Origin: DAOUKH01 sp034421515
GTDB taxonomy: Bacteria > Chloroflexota > Dehalococcoidia > SHYB01
Assembly: GCA_034421515.1 (NCBI GenBank)
Contig: DAOUKH010000011.1
Span: 1 to 59,560, forward strand
Direction: 5' to 3'
Length of the DNA stretch: 59,560 nt
Part shown: positions 7,678-14,715 of the stretch, piece after piece
Numbering within the stretch: position 1 is the first letter of the stretch
How the letters are laid out: every line of letters begins with the position of its first letter
Made by a program: the position numbers and the translations under genes
The notes under the pieces: model-generated
What the model was told of the DNA's origin: nothing
Seen by the model: only the letters and a program-made list of their open reading frames with translations
Databases searched by the model: none

Positions 7678-8445
7678 ATCGGCAACCGCCTGCAAGACCT
7701 CGCCACCATCATCACCGGCGGCGCGTCCGGCATCGGCCGTTCCACGGTCTTGTCGTTTGCCCGGGAGGGCGCGCGCGTGCTCGCCGCCGACCGCAACGCG
7801 CGGGGCCTCGAGGAGACCCAGTCGCTGGCCAAGGACGAGGGCCTGTCGGTCGGAACGTTCACCGTGGACGTCTCCAAGGCCGACATGGTCTCCGGCATGG
7901 TCGAGCGGGCGCTCGCCGACTTCGGGCGCCTGGACGTGTTGGTCAACGCCGCCGGCACGCTGATGCGCACGCCCGCCGTTGCCGAGGTCACCGAGCGCGA
8001 CTGGGACCTCATGATGTCGACCAACCTGAAGGGGCCGTTCCTCTGCATCCGCGCGGCGGTCCCGGCGATGATCCAAAACGGCGGCGGGGCCATCGTCAAC
8101 ATCTCTTCGATGGCGGGAGTGCAGGGAGCAAGCGCCTCCGTTCCCTACTCCATCGCCAAGGCGGGGCTGATCCATCTGACCACCGTCACCGCCAACCAGT
8201 ACACGTCGCTCGGCATCCGCATCAACTGCATCGCGCCGGGGCCGGTGGACACGCCGCAATCGCGGGGCGGCACCCAGAGCGCCGAGGCCCTCGCCGAGCT
8301 GGGGGAGCTGCACCCGATGGGCCGCATCGGACAACCCGAAGAGATCGCGAGCGTAATCGTCTTCCTGGCCTCGAGCGAGGCCTCCTACATGAGCGGGCAT
8401 ACCCTGATCGTCGACGGCGGACTCTGGACGGTCAGCAGAGGCTAA
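7678..8445 (+). CDS. SDR-family oxidoreductase, apparently started at ATC
   Basis: Classical short-chain dehydrogenase (255 aa). The dinucleotide motif TGGASGIG is at residues 13-20, the NAAG motif at 90-93, and the catalytic Ser144, Tyr157 and Lys161 lie in NISSMAG and YSIAK; the C-terminus has the usual YMSGHTLIVDGG. Using the first ordinary start codon (TTG 7750) would delete the glycine motif, so the gene needs the ATC at 7678, which is correctly spaced behind AAGGAG. The protein probably oxidises a hydroxyacyl or alcohol intermediate with NAD(P). A single sequencing or assembly error turning ATG into ATC would also explain it. Confidence 0.92.
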   Translation: MGNRLQDLATIITGGASGIGRSTVLSFAREGARVLAADRNARGLEETQSLAKDEGLSVGTFTVDVSKADMVSGMVERALADFGRLDVLVNAAGTLMRTPAVAEVTERDWDLMMSTNLKGPFLCIRAAVPAMIQNGGGAIVNISSMAGVQGASASVPYSIAKAGLIHLTTVTANQYTSLGIRINCIAPGPVDTPQSRGGTQSAEALAELGELHPMGRIGQPEEIASVIVFLASSEASYMSGHTLIVDGGLWTVSRG

Positions 8446-8446
8446 C

Positions 8447-8683
8447 GTGGAGAAGCTCATCGAGATAGCGGACCGGGCGGCGGCGGACTACGGCTTCCGT
8501 CAGATCGTCCAATGGAGCCCCGACGACATCGTGGGCGAATGGGGCCTCTCCGACCGGGAGGCCGACGTGCTCAAGGGGCCGCTGAAGGATGCGCTCGACG
8601 AGCTGCCGATCCCCGTCGAGCCCGCAGACTTGCCCCGCGAGCAGGAGCGGCTGGCCAAGATTATCCGGGACGGGTTGAGCTAG
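8447..8683 (+). CDS. Small hypothetical protein, 78 aa
   Basis: GTG-started small acidic helical protein placed one base after the SDR stop and 11 bases before an alpha/beta hydrolase, so it is part of the operon. It has no signal peptide or membrane segment. Visible features are an aromatic WSPDDIVGEWGLSDREADVL segment (residues 23-42) and a charged C-terminus. The GLSDREADVLKG stretch is vaguely like the small LigA-type subunits of ring-cleavage dioxygenases, but that is too weak to assign a function. Confidence 0.65.
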   Translation: MEKLIEIADRAAADYGFRQIVQWSPDDIVGEWGLSDREADVLKGPLKDALDELPIPVEPADLPREQERLAKIIRDGLS

Positions 8684-8694
8684 GGGGTAACACC

Positions 8695-9534
8695 ATGCGG
8701 CGCGGCTACGCGGACACTGCTTCGGGTCAGGTGCACTACATCACGGAGGGCGACGGCGACGCGCTCGTCCTGCTCCACCAAGCGCCGCTGTCGGCGAAGA
8801 CGTACCTCAATCTCATCCCCGAGCTGTCGCCGCGGTTCCGGGTCATCGCCGTCGACACGCCCGGCTGCGGCAACTCCGACCCGCCGCCCGCCGGCGCGGA
8901 GATCGGCGACCTCTCAGGCGCCGCGGTCGGGGTGCTCGACGCGCTCGGCATCGAGCGGGCGCACGTCTTCGGACTGCACACCGGAGCGAGCATCGGCGCA
9001 GAGCTCGCCGCAGGGTGGCCGTCGCGGGTCGACCGGCTGGTGCTGATGGGCTTTCCCCTCGTGGAAGACCAGGCGGAGCGCGCGGCGCTGCTCGAAGGAC
9101 TGGAGGCGCACTCGGAGTCACTCGCGACCATCGCCGCGGACGGGTCGCACCTGCCGAAGATCTGGGCCGAGGCCACCATGGCCGTGCTGAAGCACTGGTG
9201 GTTCACCGAGACGATGCCGACGCAGGCCGTGCCGGATCACCTCCTGCGGTTCATGGCCCAGTACGCGGTCGACGCGCAGCTGGCGCGCGAGAATATCTGG
9301 CCGGTCTACCGCGCCGTCTTCACCTACGACGCGGCCGCGCGGCTCCCCTCGATTCAAGCGCCGACCCTGCACATCGAGGCGGGCAGCCCGTTCGAGGCCG
9401 ACTTCTGCCGCCGCAGCGACCGCCTACGCGAGCTCATCCCAAGCCTGGAGACGATGACACTGGAGCGGGGCGACGCCAACGCCGCCGAGTTCGCGGCGTC
9501 CGACCTCGCCGGCGCGATCAGCGCGTTTCTGTAA
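8695..9534 (+). CDS. Alpha/beta hydrolase fold protein with His at the nucleophile elbow
   Basis: A 279-aa alpha/beta hydrolase starting at an ATG behind AGGGGGT. It has LVLLHQAPLSAKTY (oxyanion region) and the cap and core strands of the fold. The nucleophile elbow at residues 93-97 is GLHTG, so His95 replaces the usual Ser, Cys or Asp. The C-terminal region expected to hold the catalytic His reads LERGDANAAEF and has none. It may act as a cofactor-free lyase, a binding protein or an altered hydrolase. It is the last gene of the operon, and its stop codon lies in a 6-bp hairpin (9523-9538) at the convergent junction. Confidence 0.88.
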   Translation: MRRGYADTASGQVHYITEGDGDALVLLHQAPLSAKTYLNLIPELSPRFRVIAVDTPGCGNSDPPPAGAEIGDLSGAAVGVLDALGIERAHVFGLHTGASIGAELAAGWPSRVDRLVLMGFPLVEDQAERAALLEGLEAHSESLATIAADGSHLPKIWAEATMAVLKHWWFTETMPTQAVPDHLLRFMAQYAVDAQLARENIWPVYRAVFTYDAAARLPSIQAPTLHIEAGSPFEADFCRRSDRLRELIPSLETMTLERGDANAAEFAASDLAGAISAFL

Positions 9535-9551
9535 ACGCCCCCGGGCCGAGA

Positions 9552-10670
9552 TCAATCGAAGCGGAAGAGCCGGGCGGTATTCCCGCCGGCGATCTTCGCC
9601 TTCTCGTCGTCCGGCACCCCTTCCAGAATGTCGGCCACGATCTCCCGCGACCTCGGGAAGGTGGACTCGGCGTGCGGGTAGTCCGAGCCCCAGCACAGGC
9701 AGTTGATGCCGATGTGGTCCCGGAGCCGCACCGCGAGCGCGTCCTCCTGGAAGCTGATGAAGACGCTGTTGTGGAAGAGGTCGCTGGGGATGGCGTCGGT
9801 GCTGAAGCGCGGAACAAAATCCACCGGCCGCTGGGTGTAGACGTTGTCCATCTTGTCCAGGAAGTATGCCGCCCAAGCCGCCTCGTACTCGATCGCGCCG
9901 ACCCTGAGCTTGGGGTAGCGGTCGAACACGCCGGCGAACATCATCCAGACGATCGCGTTTCGGGCGCGCAGGTCGGAGTTCGTCAGCTCATAGGGATCGG
10001 ACAAGACCTTCAGCGTCAGCTCGGGCGCCTCCGGCCACCACCGCGCCGTGCCCACGTGCAGCGTCAGGGGCATTTCGAGGTCCTGCGCTGCGGCCCACAA
10101 CGGCTCGTAGACCGGGTCGTAATAGGGAGGCTCCAGCGGCCCGACCGGGATCATCGCCCCGCCCAGCCCCATCTTCGCCGTCCGCTCCAGCTCCGCCACG
10201 GCCTCGGCGACGTCGTCGACGTTGAGCATCGCCAAGCCTCGGAGGCGGTTGGGATACGGCTGGCAATACTCAGCCAGCCAATCGTTGTACGCGCGAAACA
10301 TCGCCGACACCAAATCGCCCGCGGGGATCATCCATCCCGAAAGCGAGATCGACGGGTAAAGCACGTCGCCGGTGACGCCGTCGAGGTCCATGTTCTTGAC
10401 GCGGACGTGGGGGTCGTAGCCGGCCACAGGGACCTCGCCGTACCGGCCCACCATGGAAAGCTTCTCCCGCTCCTCGAACCGCAGGCCCGCCTGGATATTG
10501 CTCCCCATGAGGCCAAACCGGACGTTGCCGTCGGCGTACCACTGGTCGGTGTTGTCCTCGTGGACGACGTAGGGCGCCCGGTCCTTGAACGCGGCCTCGA
10601 TGCGCGTCTGCCACAGGTCGGGCGGTTCGAAGACGTGGGAGTCGGAGGAGAAGAGCCTGTAAGAAGCCAT
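9552..10670 (-). CDS. Amidohydrolase-2 family metalloenzyme
   Basis: A TIM-barrel metal-dependent hydrolase or decarboxylase (372 aa) of the ACMSD-like amidohydrolase-2 family. Strand 1 ends with FSSDSHVFEPPDLW (a DxH metal motif), strand 5 has LTLHVGT, strand 6 has Glu instead of His (GAIEYEAAW), strand 8 has CWGSDYPHAES, and it closes with GGNTARLF. It is a paralogue of the gene 34 bases upstream and probably co-transcribed with it. Members of this subgroup act on aromatic or enol carboxylates; the substrate here is unknown. Confidence 0.9.
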   Translation of the reverse strand: MASYRLFSSDSHVFEPPDLWQTRIEAAFKDRAPYVVHEDNTDQWYADGNVRFGLMGSNIQAGLRFEEREKLSMVGRYGEVPVAGYDPHVRVKNMDLDGVTGDVLYPSISLSGWMIPAGDLVSAMFRAYNDWLAEYCQPYPNRLRGLAMLNVDDVAEAVAELERTAKMGLGGAMIPVGPLEPPYYDPVYEPLWAAAQDLEMPLTLHVGTARWWPEAPELTLKVLSDPYELTNSDLRARNAIVWMMFAGVFDRYPKLRVGAIEYEAAWAAYFLDKMDNVYTQRPVDFVPRFSTDAIPSDLFHNSVFISFQEDALAVRLRDHIGINCLCWGSDYPHAESTFPRSREIVADILEGVPDDEKAKIAGGNTARLFRFD

Positions 10671-10704
10671 CGCTCGCGGTCCTTAGCCTCCCGGAGCGTG
10701 CGCC

Positions 10705-11835
10705 CTAGTTGATGTTGTAGAGGCGCGCCGCGTTGAGCGCCGTGATCTTCCGCCGCTCTTCCTCGGTGACGTCGCCCAGGATGTCCTCGAGGATTTCCCG
10801 CGACCGCGGGAAGGTCGACTCCGCGTGGGGATAATCGGAGCCCCAGCAGAGGTTGTCCACGCCGATGATGTCCCGGTCGCGGACGCCCAGCCCGTCCTCT
10901 TGGAAGCTGTGGTAGACGTTGCGGCGCATGAAGTCGGTGGGCACGGCACCGTCCTTGAAGCGGTAGGGGGTCAGCTGCTTGCGCTCGCGGTAGACGTAGT
11001 CCAGCCGCCCCATGAAGAAGGGGAGCCAGGCCAGCTCATGCTCCAGTTGGATGAACTTGAGCGTCGGATACCGCTCGCAGATGCCCGAGAAGATGATGTG
11101 GCACAGGGTCATGCGCACCCAGTACTCGTTGTTGGCCCGCGTCGCGCCCGAAGGAGTGACGTTCGTCTGGTTCTTCCCCGGCGTCGGCAGCGACCCCGGA
11201 CGGTTCGTGCCGACATGAAGGCTGATCGGCAGGCCCGCCTCTTCGGCGGCCGCCCAGAAAGGCTCATATCGTGGCTGATCGTACGACTCGCCCGGCCTGG
11301 GAAAGACGCTGATCATGGCGCCGCCCAGCCCGTTTTTCGCGACCCGGTAGAGCTCCGCTATCCCGGCCTCGATGTCGTCGTCGAGGACCAGCATGGCGAC
11401 GCCCTTCAGGCGTTCATTGTCCGCGCTGCAGAAGTCGGCCAGCCAGTCGTTGTAGGCGGCGAAGATCTCCCGCGTGAGCGCGGGGTCCTCGACCGCGCTG
11501 TACATGTGGAGCCCGACCGAGGGGTAGATGAGGTCCGAGTGGATGCCGTCCTGGTCCATGTCGACCAGACGGGGAGCCGGCTGGTAGGCCCCGGGGATGA
11601 TCCCGGTGATCTTCCCCTCGAGCTTGATGTCCTCGGGCGTCTCGAAGCGAAGACCCGCCGCGGTGAGACCGCCGAGGGTCGCCCCGATGGGCTTTTCGTC
11701 GACGTAGAAGTCGTCGTTCTCGCCCTTGATCAGGACGGGAGCCCGGTCCTTGAACTTCCCGGTCATCCGCTCCGTCCAGAGACCGGGCGGCTCGACGATG
11801 TGGGAGTCTGAAGAAATGATCTTGTGTTCGTCCAT
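10705..11835 (-). CDS. Amidohydrolase-2 family metalloenzyme
   Basis: First gene of a two-gene amidohydrolase unit (376 aa), with AAGGAG eight bases before the ATG. It shows ISSDSHIVEPPGLW on strand 1, ISLHVGTNRPG on strand 5, IQLEHELAWLP on strand 6 and CWGSDYPHAES on strand 8. Unlike its neighbour, strand 6 has both Glu and His. The pair are diverged copies of one ancestor, with the same length and the same shared blocks (YNDWLA, NGLGGAMI, WGSDYPHAESTFPRSREI). Confidence 0.9.
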   Translation of the reverse strand: MDEHKIISSDSHIVEPPGLWTERMTGKFKDRAPVLIKGENDDFYVDEKPIGATLGGLTAAGLRFETPEDIKLEGKITGIIPGAYQPAPRLVDMDQDGIHSDLIYPSVGLHMYSAVEDPALTREIFAAYNDWLADFCSADNERLKGVAMLVLDDDIEAGIAELYRVAKNGLGGAMISVFPRPGESYDQPRYEPFWAAAEEAGLPISLHVGTNRPGSLPTPGKNQTNVTPSGATRANNEYWVRMTLCHIIFSGICERYPTLKFIQLEHELAWLPFFMGRLDYVYRERKQLTPYRFKDGAVPTDFMRRNVYHSFQEDGLGVRDRDIIGVDNLCWGSDYPHAESTFPRSREILEDILGDVTEEERRKITALNAARLYNIN

Positions 11836-11869
11836 AGCGCGGACTCCTTGCAGACCCTCCGGAGCGGCG

Positions 11870-11878
11870 ATTATAGCA
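11870..11878 (-). promoter_or_regulatory. Extended -10 promoter for the amidohydrolase pair
   Basis: On the minus strand TGCTATAAT is a perfect -10 hexamer with the TG extension. It lies 35 bases before the ATG of the amidohydrolase. No clear -35 is visible, as is usual for extended -10 promoters. Confidence 0.55.
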
Positions 11879-11923
11879 TAGCGCCGGGGTGTTCTCTCCT
11901 GTTGCCGACCTGGACGGCGCGGC

Positions 11924-12640
11924 CTATTCCGCGCCGATTCTCACTGCGAGGTTAATGAAGTTCATGCGCACCGCCTGTCGCATGCGCGGGCCGTCTGGGT
12001 GGGCTCGCGCCGCGGCCAGCCGGGGATTGTCGTCGCGGTAGACGTCGGGACTCTCGACCTCCCACATGATGACGTACGCCGGCTCCGCGGCGACGTGGGC
12101 GTGCAGCTCGTCCGGCTCGAAGTTGTCGACGCGCCGCCCGATGCGCCCCGAGACAAACCCCGGAACCGCGGCGAGCACCGGGAAGACGTCCCGCTCCTGC
12201 CACCGCAGGTACTCCGCTTCCATGGACGGCTCCAAGTCCATGCGCGCGGTGAACAGGCACGGGGCCGTCGACGGCGATCCGGCCCCAATCGTCACGAACG
12301 TCTCGTACACCGCACGCGAGCTATCGAGGAAGTAAGCCGCCATCGCCTGCGCGCCCGGACGGCCGGGGTCGTCCTTCGCCAGACAGCCGGGCCGGGGGCA
12401 CGGCGGGTCGCAGATGCACATCTCCCCGAAGGCTGGCGAGTCGAAGACGCCGAGGTCCGGGATCTCGAACAATTGCAGATACTTCGGCTCCCCCTGCAAC
12501 GACTTGAACGTGACGGCGCTGTGGAAGCCGGCGTCCAAGAGGTCGGGGAAGTGCCGGGCGTCGCACCAAGGCTCGAACCGCTCCGCCGTCCCTGCCGGTA
12601 TGTTGAACCGGGAGGTGAAGAGCAGGTCCTCGCTAGACAT
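11924..12640 (-). CDS. Two-lobed dimeric alpha/beta-barrel (EthD-like) protein with a cysteine cluster
   Basis: A 238-aa protein that looks like two ferredoxin-like (dimeric alpha/beta-barrel) repeats: FTSRFNIPAG...FEPWCDARHFPDLL in the first half and FTARMDLEPSMEAEYLRWQERDVFPVL in the second. EthD-type barrels bind hydrophobic ligands or catalyse small cofactor-free reactions. An insert after about residue 80 reads CICDPPCPRPGC, four cysteines spaced CxCx3Cx4C, which could bind a metal. It starts inside the last codons of the upstream OppC-type gene (8-base overlap) behind GGAG, so it belongs to the transporter operon. The exact family is uncertain. Confidence 0.8.
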   Translation of the reverse strand: MSSEDLLFTSRFNIPAGTAERFEPWCDARHFPDLLDAGFHSAVTFKSLQGEPKYLQLFEIPDLGVFDSPAFGEMCICDPPCPRPGCLAKDDPGRPGAQAMAAYFLDSSRAVYETFVTIGAGSPSTAPCLFTARMDLEPSMEAEYLRWQERDVFPVLAAVPGFVSGRIGRRVDNFEPDELHAHVAAEPAYVIMWEVESPDVYRDDNPRLAAARAHPDGPRMRQAVRMNFINLAVRIGAE

Positions 12641-13538
12641 TGGGAGTCTCCTGGGCCGGAGCGGCGTCGGGCTCCTCCGCGGCTGGCTTCTTCTTCGGGC
12701 GCGCGATCCCAAGCCTCGCCGTCTTGGGGTTGATCGTCTCGTTCAGGCCGTCGCCGACAAGGTTGAGCGACAGGACGACGAACAGGATCGCGAGCCCCGG
12801 GAAGATGGCGGTCCACGGGGCGTAGCGGAGCTCCCGCTGCGCGGTGAAGACCATGCGGCCCCAGCTCGACGTGTTGGGGTCGGCGAGGCCGAGGAAGCTC
12901 AGCCCGGCCTCGGACAGGATCGCCTGGCTCATCAGGAAGGTCGCCGTGACCAGGATGATCGGCATCGCCGAGGGCAGTATCTCCCGGAAGATGATCGTGA
13001 GGTGCCCCGCGCCCACCGCTCTTGCCGCCTCGACGAACTGACGCTGCCTGAACGCGATGTACTCGCCCCTGACCAGGCGCGCCGTGACCGGCCAGAAGGC
13101 GACCGTCAGTGCCAGCACGATGTTCCAGTTCGTCGAGCCCAGCATGGCGACCAGCAGAATGGCCAGCAGCACCCGGGGGATCACGAAGAACATGTCGATG
13201 AACCGCGACAGTATGAAGTCGGGCCAGCCGCCGAAGTACCCCGCGAACGAGCCCACCACGATGCCGATGGCCGTTGATATAGCGATGGTGGTCACCGCGA
13301 GGAGCAGCGTCGTCCGGGCGCCCCAAAGGATCTCGCTGAAGATCTGTCGACCGAGGGAGTCGGTGCCGAACCAGTGGTCGGCAGAGGGCGCCAGGGTCGA
13401 AATTGCCAAGTCCGTGTCCAGGGAGGGGGCCGGGGCGATAAGCGGCGCCAGCAGGCCGGCGATCACGAAGATGAGCACGACGATGAGCCCCGCGAGTGCG
13501 AGCCGCCGTTGGCTGAATCTTCTCCAAAACAGGGCCAT
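12633..13538 (-). CDS. ABC transporter permease, OppC/DppC type
   Basis: A 301-aa permease. The first membrane span is at about residues 14-34, then the signature DHWFGTDSLGRQIFSEILWG, and the EAA coupling loop FVEAARAVGAGHLTIIFRE. The C-terminal tail after the last span is unusually long, charged and Ala/Pro/Glu-rich (KPAAEEPDAAPAQE). It pairs with the OppB-type gene four bases upstream and with OppD/OppF at the head of the operon. Confidence 0.93.
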   Translation of the reverse strand: MALFWRRFSQRRLALAGLIVVLIFVIAGLLAPLIAPAPSLDTDLAISTLAPSADHWFGTDSLGRQIFSEILWGARTTLLLAVTTIAISTAIGIVVGSFAGYFGGWPDFILSRFIDMFFVIPRVLLAILLVAMLGSTNWNIVLALTVAFWPVTARLVRGEYIAFRQRQFVEAARAVGAGHLTIIFREILPSAMPIILVTATFLMSQAILSEAGLSFLGLADPNTSSWGRMVFTAQRELRYAPWTAIFPGLAILFVVLSLNLVGDGLNETINPKTARLGIARPKKKPAAEEPDAAPAQETPNV

Positions 13539-13542
13539 CAGC

Positions 13543-14562
13543 TCACGTGCCCCTTCGCACCCTGGGATCGGCGAGCCCGTACACGACGTCGACGATCAGG
13601 TTGATGCCGATCACCAGCACGGCGGTGATGAAGAAGATGCCCTGCACTAGCGGATAGTCGCGGGCGAGGAGCGCGTCGAACATCAATCGCCCGATGCCGG
13701 GCCATGCGAAGACCGTCTCCACCAGCACGGCGCCGCCGAGCAGGTAGGTCAGGCTGATCCCCACCAGCGTGATCATGGGAAGGAGGCTGTTCCGGAGAAC
13801 GTGTCTGTTGAAGGTACGCCGTTCACCGAGCCCCTTGGCCCTCGCGGTCAGGACGTAGTTCTCGGTTGATTGCTCCAGGATGCTCGTCCGGCTGAAGCGC
13901 GCGTACATCGCCATGCTGATGAGGCTCAGCGAGAAGACCGGCAGGATGGCGTGTTTGACCACCGACCAGTAGTAGGCGAGCGTTCCCGAGTCGATCCTGG
14001 GGTCCACGAAGCCGCCCACGGGGAAGATCTCCAGCCGCACCGAGAACAGGAAGATCAGCATGATCGCGACCCAGAACTCCGGCGTCGAATAGCCCACCAG
14101 CGAGATGAGCCGGAGCCCGTTGTCGCGCCCCGAGTTCGGCTTCCTCGCGGAGTAGACTCCCAGAAGGGTGCCGGCGACGATACCGATGATCAGCGCCGGC
14201 ACCATCAGGATGAACGTCTCGGGGAGGGCGTTGAGCACCACGTTCAGCACGCCGTCGTTGAACCGCGACGACTGGCCGAGGTCGCCTTGGACCAGGTCGC
14301 CCACGTAGCGGCCGTACTGCTCCAGGATGGGCTTGTCCAAGCCGAGTTGGGCGCGGAACTCTTCGAGCTGTTCGGCGGTGAAGGCCGAGCCGGAGCCGTA
14401 CCGGTAGTTGATGGCGTCGCCAGGCGCCGCGTGCAACAGGAAGAACAGCAAGCTGATGACGAAGAGCACCGTCGCCGCAACCGCAACGAGGCGCAGCACG
14501 ACGAGCCGCGCGAGGCGCGCGTCGGGGAGCGGTGGTCTGAAGGCCCGTGGCATATCTGGCAT
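13543..14562 (-). CDS. ABC transporter permease, OppB/DppB type
   Basis: A 339-aa permease with six predicted membrane spans. The periplasmic loop has LDKPILEQYGRYVGDLVQGDLGQSSRF, typical of OppB, and the coupling loop reads ENYVLTARAKGLGERRTF. An ATG nine bases further in (MPRAF) is an alternative start. It lies 153 bases downstream of the binding-protein gene, with a strong hairpin between them that could raise the binding-protein transcript level relative to the permeases. Confidence 0.93.
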   Translation of the reverse strand: MPDMPRAFRPPLPDARLARLVVLRLVAVAATVLFVISLLFFLLHAAPGDAINYRYGSGSAFTAEQLEEFRAQLGLDKPILEQYGRYVGDLVQGDLGQSSRFNDGVLNVVLNALPETFILMVPALIIGIVAGTLLGVYSARKPNSGRDNGLRLISLVGYSTPEFWVAIMLIFLFSVRLEIFPVGGFVDPRIDSGTLAYYWSVVKHAILPVFSLSLISMAMYARFSRTSILEQSTENYVLTARAKGLGERRTFNRHVLRNSLLPMITLVGISLTYLLGGAVLVETVFAWPGIGRLMFDALLARDYPLVQGIFFITAVLVIGINLIVDVVYGLADPRVRRGT

Positions 14563-14613
14563 TTCCCGCCCAACGGGTCCTAGCGCGCGTTCATCCGCCC
14601 CTCAAAGAGAAGC

Positions 14614-14640
14614 GTGGGCCTTGCCGACGGCAAGGCCCAC
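14614..14640 (-). terminator. 12-bp hairpin between binding-protein and permease genes
   Basis: GTGGGCCTTGCC and its exact reverse complement flank a 3-base loop. On the minus strand it is followed by GCTTCTCTTTG, only partly T-rich. Its position after a binding-protein gene in an operon suits partial termination or mRNA stabilisation rather than full termination. Confidence 0.6.
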
Positions 14641-14715
14641 GTCATCCTCTCATCCTGCTAGCAGCCGGCGCAGGCCGCCCGCTTCTCTGAACGCGCTATG
14701 ACGGTTTCGCCGACT

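Noticed and set aside
9015..10712. 565-codon plus-strand frame across a hydrolase and an amidohydrolase
   Set aside because: It spans the convergent junction of two well-supported genes in the wrong frame or strand for both.
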